Positions 38,701 through 46,921 of a DNA stretch of 64,000 bases are shown one piece after another. Origin of the DNA: Flavobacteriaceae bacterium (lineage in GTDB: Bacteria; Bacteroidota; Bacteroidia; Flavobacteriales; Flavobacteriaceae); the NCBI GenBank assembly GCA_013215095.1, contig JABSPM010000063.1, forward strand, positions 1-64,000, given 5' to 3'. Both the position numbers and the translations under genes were made by a program. Within the stretch, counting starts at the first letter, position 1, and each line of letters opens with the position of its first letter. The notes under the pieces are model-generated. The model was not told the DNA's origin. It made no database searches and was given only the letters and a program-made list of their open reading frames with translations.

Positions 38701-39021
38701 ATTAATGCAACTGACTTAGCTTTTTCAAATTGGTTATATGGTGCTACAGAATTTAAAATATTTGACGGATCTACCATTAGATTAAACGAAGTAAGCTTAT
38801 CTTATGATTTACCAAATAAACTTATAACTAAAACTCCTTTTACAGGAATATCTTTCAAGATATCAGGATCGAATTTATGGTACAAAGCTGTAAACATGCC
38901 TGAAGGAGTGAATTTTGATACAAATTCATTAAGTACAGGTGTTGGTAACAATATAGGTCTTGAGTATTTAACCGGACCAAGTGCTAAGAGATACGGATTT
39001 AGCTTAAAGTTAAACTTATAA
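35785..39021 (+). CDS. SusC-family TonB-dependent transporter
   Basis: The 1078-residue protein is an outer-membrane importer that works under a SusD lid. A signal peptide covers about 1-22 (ending TYAQDK). A carboxypeptidase-like regulatory domain follows (GTVSDESGMPLPGVNIIVKG, then YVGYKTVEQVVG). The TonB-box area contains EEVVVTAQGIKKEKKALGYA. The plug has IVIRGYTSITGSNQPLFIVD and LYGSRGRNGVVLITTK. A large barrel ends in YGFSLKLNL. The next gene, 10 bases downstream, is SusD-like. The cargo is unknown; no carbohydrate-active enzyme or protease is adjacent, so glycan, peptide or protein uptake are all possible. The segment KKALGYAVSEVKSKDIEQ recurs in the alpha-2-macroglobulin at 54.6 kb. 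Confidence 0.95.
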   Translation: MKTKFSGILTLLLAFVVHLTYAQDKTISGTVSDESGMPLPGVNIIVKGTTNGTQTDFDGNYSISTSTGSTLTFTYVGYKTVEQVVGTSNTINVKMAEDVSELEEVVVTAQGIKKEKKALGYAVSEVKSKDIEQKSDGDIGRILRGKAAGVNITASNGLSGSATNIVIRGYTSITGSNQPLFIVDGIPYGSDTNSQSAFFDNTTESSRFLDLDPNNIASVNVLKGLSATTLYGSRGRNGVVLITTKTGSAKDSKGKANLSISSSVFFSDPHLPDYQDDYGGGFNQTFGWFFSNWGPSFSDTNEAAFGGFYNSTSNGTIYVNHPITHSTNPEIVEEFADLVGTPYEYKPYNSVEDFFRTGVMQTLNVSLDGGNSDYGYSVNYGKMEEEGFTPGNSIARDNISIGGRATKGKLKVNGTLNYSKVGYKSPPIAASAGSGAIGDGASLFGDLMYTPRNVNLQGLPFERPGGGSVYYRTSNDIQNPLWTVKNSKTGQEVNRITSNLGFSYDFSESLSVNYRYGIDTYTENSFYAQNRGGIDGETQGMYRTTNVVSTIKDHTFSFNYNTDITENFDIRAVVGFNSNGREYDRDGLESSKQIVFGVQRHYNFTDVSSENSFSGNKFQNTTRVNQVGVYGDVTLGFKNYLFFNAALRHDWSSTLEEINNSVTYPSTSISFLPTSAIEGLQSQKGLNYMKLRLGYGTSAGFPDAYNTRTVLGLDGRTFVDADGTLISSNSTGNFRGNPDLKPELISEIEFGMDTKFLDNRFTLNTSIFKKQTEDLLTYKDLDPSTGYTQTQINGGSLEVVGLELDFGAEILRSDNEGGLNWGINATFYADESEITSLPDGIDRIYIGSRGYTDDAANAAVVGQPYGVFLGTAVQRDDNGNMIVGADGNYLETADNTNIIGDPNPDWTSTFSTNVSYKGFTLGASIGYRHGGDIFSYTTATLINRGLVDFPVDRNHTIILPGVTQDGSVNTTQINATDLAFSNWLYGATEFKIFDGSTIRLNEVSLSYDLPNKLITKTPFTGISFKISGSNLWYKAVNMPEGVNFDTNSLSTGVGNNIGLEYLTGPSAKRYGFSLKLNL

Positions 39022-39031
39022 GAAAAACATC

Positions 39032-40693
39032 ATGACAATGAAAAATAAAATAAAACAAATAATTCTATCCTGTTTAGCCATAACGCTTTTCTTTGGATGT
39101 GAGACGACCGAGCTCAATTTAGTTGAATCTCCTAATAACCTTCCAACTGATCAAGGTGATATAGACTTTTTTCTAAATTCTATTCAAGTACAAACGGCTT
39201 ATTTCTTCGAAGACGTCACAGAAGAAGGTATGGAGGTTACTCGTATAGCTCAATTGTACGGACCACTTTACGATAATGCGTATGGCGCATCAAACTTTAA
39301 TACCCCTTGGTCTAGAGTTTATGCTTCAATTATTTCTGACGCACGAACATTAAAACCATTAGCTGAAGAATTAGGAATGTATTCTCATATAGGAGTTTCT
39401 CAAATATTAGAAGCTTATACAGTAGCTACCTTAGTAGATTACTTTGGTGATATCCCGTATCGTGAGAGTAACAATGGTATTTCAGACAATCCAATATCAG
39501 ACCCAGGAGCGCAAATTTACGCTGACCTAATAGTATTGCTAGATGATGCAATTACTAATCTTGAACGAGATGAGGAATTTAATTTTGACAATGATTTATT
39601 CTATGGTCTAAATACTGATAATGATGAAAAGTGGATTAAACTTGCGAATACTCTTAAGCTTAAGCTATATCTACAGACAAAATTAGTAGATGACAATGCT
39701 GCTACTGAAATTAACTCTATTATAGCTTCTGGTAATTATATTACAGATGCTGCTGACGATTTTCAGTTTAACTGGGGAACAAGTGACAATGACCCAGACA
39801 GTAGGCATCCAATTTTTGCAAGGAACTTTGAGGACGGTGGTAGTATCACCGATTATATGAGTAACCATTTAATGTTTGAAATGAACGCAGGATATTCAGA
39901 CAAAACAGTAGTTGACCCAAGATTAAGATACTATTTCTATCGTCAGGGTAGTGAAAATGCTACAGACGCTGGCGAGGCTGATTGTGTAGGCAGCTTACCT
40001 CCAGACCACTATGACTTCAGCGGACCTTACTGTATGATTCCATTCCCTGGTTATTGGGGTAGAGATTGTGGCGACAATGGAGGTACACCTCCAGATACTG
40101 GCAAAAGAGCAACATGGGGCTTGTATCCAATTGGTGGAAACTTTGATTCAAACCAATATGAAGCTATTATTAGTAGAAATATTGCTACGAATGGTGCTGG
40201 TATTTCTCCAATCATGCTATCTAGCTTTGTTGATTTCATGCTTGCAGAAGCTGCTTTAACTATAGGAACAACAGGAGATGCAGCTACTTATTTGGAAAGT
40301 GGTATTAATAAATCTATAAATAAGGTAATGAACTTCAGAACTGACGTAATTGAAGATGATTCTTTTGTTCCTTCAGCTACAGATGTTACAGATTATGTTA
40401 CTGAAGTCATGACAAACTTTAACGCAGCTAATGCAGATGGTAAAATGGACATTATTGCATCCGAATATTTCATTGCCCTTTTTGGAAATGGTATTGAAGC
40501 TTTTAACACTTACAGAAGAACAGGTAAGCCTGATAACCTCCAACCTTTAAGACAAGTTGATGCTGATAATTGTATTAGGTCATTCTTATATCCAGATGAC
40601 CATTCAAATCAAAACTCTAATGTAACACAGAAGCCTGATGTCTATCAAAAAGTATTTTGGGATACTAACCCAGATACAGGGTTTATTAACTAA
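39032..40693 (+). CDS. SusD/RagB-family surface lipoprotein
   Basis: The 553-residue lipoprotein has a signal ending in ITLFFGCETTEL, with the lipidated Cys near residue 24. SusD proteins sit on the outer surface over their SusC partner and help capture the ligand. The SusD-like repeat region shows AYTVATLVDYFGDIPYRESN near residue 130 and DNDLFYGLNTDNDEKWIKLA near residue 190 with the TPR-like helices. The C-terminus contains IALFGNGIEAFNTYRRTGKP, typical of this family. Start ATG at 39032 or the second ATG at 39038 are both possible. The gene follows SusC by 10 bases and precedes a third lipoprotein by 16. Confidence 0.93.
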   Translation: MTMKNKIKQIILSCLAITLFFGCETTELNLVESPNNLPTDQGDIDFFLNSIQVQTAYFFEDVTEEGMEVTRIAQLYGPLYDNAYGASNFNTPWSRVYASIISDARTLKPLAEELGMYSHIGVSQILEAYTVATLVDYFGDIPYRESNNGISDNPISDPGAQIYADLIVLLDDAITNLERDEEFNFDNDLFYGLNTDNDEKWIKLANTLKLKLYLQTKLVDDNAATEINSIIASGNYITDAADDFQFNWGTSDNDPDSRHPIFARNFEDGGSITDYMSNHLMFEMNAGYSDKTVVDPRLRYYFYRQGSENATDAGEADCVGSLPPDHYDFSGPYCMIPFPGYWGRDCGDNGGTPPDTGKRATWGLYPIGGNFDSNQYEAIISRNIATNGAGISPIMLSSFVDFMLAEAALTIGTTGDAATYLESGINKSINKVMNFRTDVIEDDSFVPSATDVTDYVTEVMTNFNAANADGKMDIIASEYFIALFGNGIEAFNTYRRTGKPDNLQPLRQVDADNCIRSFLYPDDHSNQNSNVTQKPDVYQKVFWDTNPDTGFIN

Positions 40694-40709
40694 ATAAATA
40701 TATAGAAAA

Positions 40710-41678
40710 ATGAAAAAAAATTTATTAATAATTCCGTTTATTGTAGCTTTAATCTTCACATCATGTGAAGATGATTCAAAGATTAATTATAACGGAGATT
40801 TTGAATTAGGAGCTGTTTTGACAACAGTAGAAGAAGGTGACAATGTATTCAACCTATTTGATCCTGAAAACTCAACACTATCTGTAACTGTCGAGTTTAA
40901 TGATTTTAAAAATAACGACTCAATGTCGAAAGTAGATATTTATGTGGATTACATTGATACATCGTTAGATAACAATAATGAGGTGCAAGAATATGATGAA
41001 GTATTAATAGGAACTATGACTTCAGCAGATTTTAGTGAAACAAGTGCTGCGGGAAGACCGCAAGGAACTTATTCTGTTATTGGTCAAGATATTTTAGATG
41101 CTGTGGGTGTTCCTTCTACAGCATTAAATGGCGGTGATGTTGCATTAATACGATTTGAATTACATTTAAATGACGGTAGAATATTTACAAACACGAATAC
41201 CGGAACGAATGTTGCTAATACCTCTCATTTGACTCCATTTAGATACAGTTCGTCTTTAGTATGCCTATTTGACAACGATAGTTTCTTTACTGGAAGCTAC
41301 TTACTAGAACAAATTTCAGGTAATGATCCTTTTTACCCTCAATACGGTCAGTCTTTTGGAACTCAAACAGTTAACATAGTAGCTAACTCAACTGAAAGAA
41401 GTTTTGACTTTGCTTATTTCCCTGACGTTTTTGGTTCTGATTATAAATTTACTATGAATATTGTTTGTGGTAAGTTAGAAATGTCAACGGACAGTAATTC
41501 GGGCACTTTGGGTTGTGGTGATGGAACTATACAAGGTACTCATGATGAAGATAATCCAGTTTATGTTGATGTAAACGGTAGTGATGATAGTTTTGACTTG
41601 TACTTCAAAGACTTTGTAAACGATGCTGGTTGTCAAACAGGCTCTGTAGACATGGTACTTCGTTTAACAAGACAATAA
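40710..41678 (+). CDS. Surface lipoprotein linked to SusC/SusD, unknown function
   Basis: The 322-residue lipoprotein has a signal ending FTSCEDDSK. The mature region begins with an acidic beta-sandwich-like part (LTTVEEGDNVFNLFDPENST, LSVTVEFNDFKNNDSMSKVD). A second part with four Cys (LVCLFDNDSFFTGSYLLEQI, KLEMSTDSNSGTLGCGDGTI) follows. It is the third gene of the operon and ends at a strong terminator. In other SusC/SusD loci the third gene is often a SusE/F-like ligand-binding lipoprotein; that role is inferred from position only, because I did not recognise the family. Confidence 0.75.
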   Translation: MKKNLLIIPFIVALIFTSCEDDSKINYNGDFELGAVLTTVEEGDNVFNLFDPENSTLSVTVEFNDFKNNDSMSKVDIYVDYIDTSLDNNNEVQEYDEVLIGTMTSADFSETSAAGRPQGTYSVIGQDILDAVGVPSTALNGGDVALIRFELHLNDGRIFTNTNTGTNVANTSHLTPFRYSSSLVCLFDNDSFFTGSYLLEQISGNDPFYPQYGQSFGTQTVNIVANSTERSFDFAYFPDVFGSDYKFTMNIVCGKLEMSTDSNSGTLGCGDGTIQGTHDEDNPVYVDVNGSDDSFDLYFKDFVNDAGCQTGSVDMVLRLTRQ

Positions 41679-41700
41679 AATAAATATTTATCACCTATTA

Positions 41701-41733
41701 AAAGACTGAGGAATCTATTCCTCAGTCTTTTTT
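41701..41733 (+). terminator. Terminator of the SusC/SusD operon
   Basis: AAAGACTGAGGAAT (41701-41714) pairs perfectly with ATTCCTCAGTCTTT (41717-41730), leaving a minimal loop, and six T end the run. It is 22 bases after the operon stop and immediately before rlmB. Confidence 0.92.
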
Positions 41734-41745
41734 ACTTTAAACCCT

Positions 41746-42480
41746 ATGCCTATTACAACTAAAATATTTGGATTAAGAGCAGTTATAGAAGCCATAAATT
41801 CTGGAGAAACTATCGATAAAGTATTTCTTCAAAAAGGCTTAAAAGGAGAACTATTTCATGAGTTAGAAGCTCTATTAAGGGCAAATGCTATAAGCGCCTC
41901 TTATGTGCCTGTCGAGAAACTCAATCGATTAACACGTAAAAACCATCAAGGGATTGTTGCTAACGTCTCTCCTATTGCTTTCCATGACTTGGATGAACTT
42001 GTGCAAAACACAATTAACACAAAAAAAACTCCTCTTTTTCTTTTACTCGACCAAATTAGTGATGTCAGAAATTTTGGAGCCATTATCAGAACAGCAGAAT
42101 GTACGGGCGTTGACGGTATAATCATTCAGAAAAAAGGGGGTGCACCCCTCAATGGAGATACCATAAAAACTAGTGCAGGAGCTATATTTAAAGTTCCCAT
42201 CTGCAAAGTAGATCATATTAAAGATGCCATGTTTCACCTTCAAGCTTCCAATATCAAAGTTGTTGCTGCTACAGAAAAAACAGAAGATCAAATCTATGAT
42301 ATTGACCTCAAAGCTCCTTGTGCTATTATAATGGGTTCCGAAGGCAAGGGTGTTTCTCCTTCTGTTTTAAAACTCGTAGATGCTAAGGCAAAATTACCTA
42401 TGCTTGGCGATATTGGGTCTTTAAATGTATCTGTTGCTTGCGGTGCGTTTTTGTACGAAGCGGTTAGACAACGCCTTTAA
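41746..42480 (+). CDS. rlmB: 23S rRNA (guanosine-2'-O)-methyltransferase RlmB (SpoU family)
   Basis: The 244-residue SpoU/TrmH-family enzyme methylates the 2'-OH of a guanosine of 23S rRNA. It has the N-terminal substrate-binding domain (KIFGLRAVIEAINSGETIDK). The knotted SAM-binding domain has the three motifs: DVRNFGAIIRTAECTGVDGI, MGSEGKGVSPSVLKLVD and GSLNVSVACGAFLYEAVRQ. The family-typical length supports RlmB rather than a tRNA methylase, but a related rRNA target is possible. It ends overlapping the convergent rhomboid gene by four bases. Confidence 0.93.
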   Translation: MPITTKIFGLRAVIEAINSGETIDKVFLQKGLKGELFHELEALLRANAISASYVPVEKLNRLTRKNHQGIVANVSPIAFHDLDELVQNTINTKKTPLFLLLDQISDVRNFGAIIRTAECTGVDGIIIQKKGGAPLNGDTIKTSAGAIFKVPICKVDHIKDAMFHLQASNIKVVAATEKTEDQIYDIDLKAPCAIIMGSEGKGVSPSVLKLVDAKAKLPMLGDIGSLNVSVACGAFLYEAVRQRL

Positions 42481-43256
42481 TCTTCCTTACTTTTTTTAAG
42501 GTAATAGTTTATTTTTAATTGTCTTTGCTCAGCGCTTTCCTCCATGCTCTTAGTCTGTTTTGAATCATTACTTGTAAGTACATCAATTTCAGGTAATATT
42601 TCAATGAAATTACCACTTTCATCAAAATGTTTCACAAACGGATCATTAGTCGCATCATAGTTTTCCTGTTCCCAATCATATTTTTTAGGTTTTGGGATTG
42701 CTCTTTTAAACACTAGGGCAAAAATTAAACCAACACTTAATCCCGATAAATGTCCTTCCCATGACATGTTTTCTTTAACAGGAAATACGTACCAAATCAT
42801 ACTTCCATAGAGAAATACCACTAATAACGACAAGGCAATAAGCCTATAATGTTTTGTGAATATCCCCTTAAATAATATAAAGCTCATAAGAACATATATC
42901 AAGCCACTTGCTCCTATATGATAGGCTGGTCTTGCTATTATCCATGTTACAATTCCAGATAATAAAATTCCGTATGATATAATTCTCCATGCTATTGGTC
43001 TATAAAAATAAAATAGCGCGATTGACAGCACAAAAAGCGGTACGGTATTGTGGTATAAATGTTTTAGGTTTGCATGAATAAATGGACTGAACACAAGCCC
43101 CTTTAACCCCTTAAGAGTTCTAGGATATATGCCAAAATCATTAAACCTAAATTCAAACCTTACCTCAACCCAAAACACCAACCATATCGTCAAAACAAAT
43201 GTAATCGGATAAGCTAATACTCCAACAGAAAATTTAAATTGGTCTTGTGTGTTCAT
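42477..43256 (-). CDS. Rhomboid-family intramembrane serine protease
   Basis: The 259-residue protein has about six hydrophobic helices. The rhomboid signs are the N-terminal HANLKHLYHNTVPLFVLSIA, with the conserved His/Asn region. The active Ser is in HIGASGLIYVLMSF (GASG) and the His in MSWEGHLSGLSVGLIFALVF. It would cleave membrane proteins inside the inner membrane; substrates are unknown. A cytoplasmic C-terminal tail of about 60 residues is charged. Its 3' end overlaps rlmB by four bases and it is divergent from rarA. Confidence 0.93.
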   Translation of the reverse strand: MNTQDQFKFSVGVLAYPITFVLTIWLVFWVEVRFEFRFNDFGIYPRTLKGLKGLVFSPFIHANLKHLYHNTVPLFVLSIALFYFYRPIAWRIISYGILLSGIVTWIIARPAYHIGASGLIYVLMSFILFKGIFTKHYRLIALSLLVVFLYGSMIWYVFPVKENMSWEGHLSGLSVGLIFALVFKRAIPKPKKYDWEQENYDATNDPFVKHFDESGNFIEILPEIDVLTSNDSKQTKSMEESAEQRQLKINYYLKKSKED

Positions 43257-43352
43257 CGTTTAAATTTAAGTAATGTAACTCAAATAGTTTTCCAAAAGCA
43301 CTCTTTATGCAACATTGTCATTATTATAACAAAAAATATTTAATTTTACACC

Positions 43353-44630
43353 ATGAATGCACCATTAGCAGAACGCTTGCGCCCACAAAACCTTAATGAA
43401 TATATAGGTCAATCTCATCTTATTGGCGAGCAAGGTTCGTTAACAAATTCTATAAAACAGGGGCTAATTCCGTCAATGATTTTATGGGGGCCACCTGGTA
43501 TAGGAAAAACGACTCTCGCTCATATTATTGTTTCAGAAGCCCAACGTCCTTTCTATACGCTAAGCGCAATTAATTCTGGCGTAAAAGAGGTTAGAGAAGT
43601 TATTGAGCAAGCCAAAAAAAGTGGCGGTTTATTCACTACAAAAAATCCAATTTTATTTATTGATGAAATTCATCGTTTTAGTAAATCACAACAAGACTCA
43701 TTGCTTCAGGCCGTGGAAAAAGGTTGGATCACTTTAATAGGTGCTACTACCGAAAACCCAAGTTTTGAAGTTATACCTGCACTTCTATCTAGATGCCAAG
43801 TGTATATCCTAAAAGAATTTGACAAAACGGATTTGGAACACCTTCTAAAACGTGCCCTGACACAGGATGAGATCCTTTCCAAAAAAGACATCCATCTTAA
43901 AGAAACCAATGCGCTTTTGCGACTTTCGGGCGGAGATGCTAGGAAACTACTTAATATTTTTGAGCTTGTAATTAACGCTTTTGAAACTGATACTATTGAA
44001 ATTACTGATAAAAATGTACTTCAAAAAATACAGAACAACACAGTACGTTATGATAAAACTGGTGAGCAGCACTATGATATTGTCTCAGCATTTATAAAGT
44101 CTATAAGAGGTAGTGATCCTAATGCAGCAGTATATTGGTTAGCACGAATTATTGAAGGTGGAGAAGATGTAAAATTTATTGCACGTCGTATGCTAATTTT
44201 GGCGAGCGAAGACATAGGAAATGCCAACCCAACAGCTCTAGTTATTGCAAATAGTACTTTCCAAGCTGTATCTACTATTGGCTATCCAGAATCTCGAATT
44301 ATATTAAGTCAATGTGCTATTTATTTAGCCTGTGCTTCAAAAAGTAACGCCTCTTATATCGCAATTAATGAAGCGCAGCAACTTGTCAAACAAACTGGCG
44401 ATTTGAGCGTGCCACTATCATTGAGAAATGCACCAACAAAACTTATGAAATCACTAAGCTATGGAGAAGACTACAAATATGCACACAACCATAGTAATAA
44501 TTTTGCATTACATGAGTTTTTACCTCATGAAATTTCTGAAACAAAGCTATACAACCCTGGAAATAACACAAGAGAAAACACATTGAGGTCTTACTTAAAA
44601 ACCCTCTGGAAAGATAAATACAATTATTAA
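43353..44630 (+). CDS. rarA: Replication-associated recombination protein A
   Basis: The 425-residue AAA+ ATPase acts at stalled replication forks and interacts with SSB. Walker A is GPPGIGKTTLAHIIVSEA near residue 46. Walker B is ILFIDEIHRFSKSQQDSLLQ. The sensor region is TLIGATTENPSFEVIPALLS, with an arginine finger in SRCQVYIL. The C-terminal tetramerisation domain includes GSDPNAAVYWLARIIEGGED. The MNAPLAERLRPQNLNEYIGQ start is typical. It is convergent with a decayed gene whose stop overlaps its own. Confidence 0.97.
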   Translation: MNAPLAERLRPQNLNEYIGQSHLIGEQGSLTNSIKQGLIPSMILWGPPGIGKTTLAHIIVSEAQRPFYTLSAINSGVKEVREVIEQAKKSGGLFTTKNPILFIDEIHRFSKSQQDSLLQAVEKGWITLIGATTENPSFEVIPALLSRCQVYILKEFDKTDLEHLLKRALTQDEILSKKDIHLKETNALLRLSGGDARKLLNIFELVINAFETDTIEITDKNVLQKIQNNTVRYDKTGEQHYDIVSAFIKSIRGSDPNAAVYWLARIIEGGEDVKFIARRMLILASEDIGNANPTALVIANSTFQAVSTIGYPESRIILSQCAIYLACASKSNASYIAINEAQQLVKQTGDLSVPLSLRNAPTKLMKSLSYGEDYKYAHNHSNNFALHEFLPHEISETKLYNPGNNTRENTLRSYLKTLWKDKYNY

Positions 44631-44934
44631 AATTCTATATATAAAGTTTTACTTATAGACGTACCTTCTTTGATATATTCTATCATCCACTTATTGCCTT
44701 CTTGTCTATAAACGATAAGTCTTTGAGCATTTTTTCAATATTATAATACACGTCAAAGCCATTTTGCTTAAACAAATGTCTCGTAAGCGTATTTAATTTA
44801 AATTGATCTGCTTGCTTAAAAAATGAAAATTTTTGTGGCAAAATTGCATATTTATACTTGTTAATATCGATTTGTCCTAAACTCGACATTACGGTCATTA
44901 AAACAACACAAACTGTTACTAAGATACGTTTCAT
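44627..44934 (-). pseudogene. Small exported protein with internal deletion and frameshift
   Basis: The ATG at 44934 opens an 83-residue frame with a signal peptide (MKRILVTVCVVLMTVMSSLG) and INKYKYAILPQKFSFFKQAD, ending at a TGA at 44685-44683. From inside that frame, another frame reads RLIVYRQEGNKWMIEYIKEG, then TSISKTLYIEF and TAA at 44629-44627. This looks like the true C-terminus. I recall flavobacterial proteins of about 170 residues with both ends; the middle (about 60-80 residues) is missing here. The C-terminal stop overlaps the rarA stop codon on the opposite strand, as expected for the original gene. The gene follows yjjG in the radC group. Confidence 0.7.
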
Positions 44935-44940
44935 ATTTTT

Positions 44941-45630
44941 TTATAAAAATTGTTTTATTTCATTTAAGTGGTTAATTTCAATACTATTATCCGATAAATT
45001 TACATTATGATAATTAAAACAAATAGCCCCAATACCAAGGTTTAATGCGCCTATAATATCCGCTTCATAATTATCCCCAATCATAATACTCTGTTCTGGT
45101 GTAGCTCTAGCCATCTTTAAGGCATGATTAAAAATCTTAGGGTTTGGTTTTTTTACGCCTACCATTTCAGAATTGGTAACGGTTTTAAAGTAATGGTCAA
45201 TGTTTGCATTATTCAGTTTACCTTGTTGTACTTCTTTAAATCCATTAGTAATGATATGCAGACTATACTTTGGTTTCAAGTATTCTAAAATTTCAATTGT
45301 ACCCTCAAAAAGATGATTAAATGAAGAGAGATATTTTATATAATCTTCAGATAATTTATAAATCATGCTAGTCTTGACGGTTACACCTAATATTTTAAAA
45401 GTATCATTAAGTCGTCCATAACGCAATGCCGCTTTATCTATTTTCTCTTCTCTATAAAGTTTCCAATAATTTAGGTTAATTGGAACATAAACATCTAAAA
45501 ATTCTTCAAGATTAATTTCAATTGCATTAAGTCTAAATATTTTTTCAAATGTTAATGCTGAATTTTTATCAAAATCCCATAACGTATGGTCCAAATCGAA
45601 AAAAACATGTGAGATATTATCAATTTTCAT
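44941..45630 (-). CDS. YjjG-family HAD nucleotidase
   Basis: The 229-residue HAD hydrolase has motif I FFDLDHTLWDFDKN (Asp nucleophile), motif II LHIITNGFKEVQQGKL, motif III in NSEMVGVKKPNPKIF (Lys) and motif IV IMIGDNYEADIIGALN. The layout matches YjjG, which removes phosphate from noncanonical pyrimidine nucleotides. Its 5' end overlaps the next upstream gene (45620-46921) by 11 bases. A housekeeping or nucleotide-pool-cleaning role is likely; substrate choice is inferred from the family. Confidence 0.9.
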   Translation of the reverse strand: MKIDNISHVFFDLDHTLWDFDKNSALTFEKIFRLNAIEINLEEFLDVYVPINLNYWKLYREEKIDKAALRYGRLNDTFKILGVTVKTSMIYKLSEDYIKYLSSFNHLFEGTIEILEYLKPKYSLHIITNGFKEVQQGKLNNANIDHYFKTVTNSEMVGVKKPNPKIFNHALKMARATPEQSIMIGDNYEADIIGALNLGIGAICFNYHNVNLSDNSIEINHLNEIKQFL

Positions 45631-46921
45631 GTGTAGAATTTAAAATCAGTGTAAACAGTTTCTTGAAGCCTTTCCAGCGTTCTTCATTACTAAAACTATA
45701 ATTATGAAATACAGCTGTAAATGTACCATTTACTTTTTTTACTTCTTGAATTAAACGCTCTAATGTTTCCCTTTTATCCAATTGCGATTTAATCTTTAGT
45801 GCTGCAGCATCCATAAAACAAAAAGGTTTTATCATCAAAGGTGTTTGAGTTTCGTAGTCAATTTCATAAAAATAAAACGGTGTACACGTACCAGCTCTAA
45901 ATCCAATATCATTAACATAACCCATGGTGTAATCCTCCTGAATTTCTAGTTCAATCAGACTTCTATAAGTTTTTGGCAAGTAGAGTTTTGAAAAAGAATT
46001 CCGAGACGCTTTCAAAGCCGTATTAATTATGGCTTCCATATTTCGTTTTTCTTTTTTTAATATTTTCGGATTCTCAACTGCAAAATAAGACACTTTTAGT
46101 CCTACTCTGCAATAATCACCGATCGATTTAATTAGAGATACAAATTGTTTTTTATTGATACTTATATTTTTATCATAAGTAGAGAAATCGCCAATTAAAA
46201 AGAATACCGTAAGCTTACTTTTTATTTGTTTCTGTTTATTTAAAATCCATTTATAGGTATCATAGGGGTCTTTTTTAAAACCCAGCAAAACTGATAATCT
46301 TTGGTATAGTCTTTTAAATTTAAACTGGAACACATCTCCAAAAGTACCTCCTATAATTCGCATTAATCCCTTATGTTTAAAATAATACGCCATTGGAACA
46401 TCAATAGCTAGGTCAATTTGATAATTACGTTTTGGAAAGTTAAAATTCGAGTACTTATCTTCCAGTGCGCTTCTAAATTTATTGGCCCAAATATCCACGA
46501 CGGGTTGTAATAAAAAATTATGCTTATAGGCTAAACTCTCCTTAATTGTAAATCGTCCATATTCATCCTTTACATGTGGTAAATATTCTTCATATCGACT
46601 TAACAAATAAAACGAGGCAGCAAAAATATCAAAGGGAATACTACTCTTATCTCCGTTATAAAAAAAACATTTGGTCTCATCCCAATCTTGCACATTAATA
46701 TCTATATCAGAAAGACCGTGTTCCGATAAAATGGGATGATGTCTCACAAAAAATTCATTTCCCAATTGCTGCGAGGCGTATGACATTTTTAGACTATCAT
46801 GTGCTATAAAATCCTCAACTGTATTGGTAAATGACACCTCAATATTTAATATCCGTGTACATATTTGCTTAAAAACATACTTAATTCTTGGGGTAATATG
46901 TGGGGTATAGACTAAGAGCAT
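45620..46921 (-). CDS. Polysaccharide deacetylase-like protein (DUF7033 type)
   Basis: The 433-residue protein has a family-specific N-terminal half (RIKYVFKQICTRILNIEVSF, PFDIFAASFYLLSRYEEYLP, DEYGRFTIKESLAYKHNFLL) and a C-terminal deacetylase-like fold (YQIDLAIDVPMAYYFKHKGL). Where NodB enzymes have DDG, this protein has the related DVPMAYYFKHKG, so metal binding and activity are uncertain. I do not see a signal peptide. The order rarA - small exported protein - yjjG - this gene - radC is one I recall as common in Flavobacteriaceae. The gene touches radC without a gap. Confidence 0.78.
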   Translation of the reverse strand: MLLVYTPHITPRIKYVFKQICTRILNIEVSFTNTVEDFIAHDSLKMSYASQQLGNEFFVRHHPILSEHGLSDIDINVQDWDETKCFFYNGDKSSIPFDIFAASFYLLSRYEEYLPHVKDEYGRFTIKESLAYKHNFLLQPVVDIWANKFRSALEDKYSNFNFPKRNYQIDLAIDVPMAYYFKHKGLMRIIGGTFGDVFQFKFKRLYQRLSVLLGFKKDPYDTYKWILNKQKQIKSKLTVFFLIGDFSTYDKNISINKKQFVSLIKSIGDYCRVGLKVSYFAVENPKILKKEKRNMEAIINTALKASRNSFSKLYLPKTYRSLIELEIQEDYTMGYVNDIGFRAGTCTPFYFYEIDYETQTPLMIKPFCFMDAAALKIKSQLDKRETLERLIQEVKKVNGTFTAVFHNYSFSNEERWKGFKKLFTLILNSTHEN

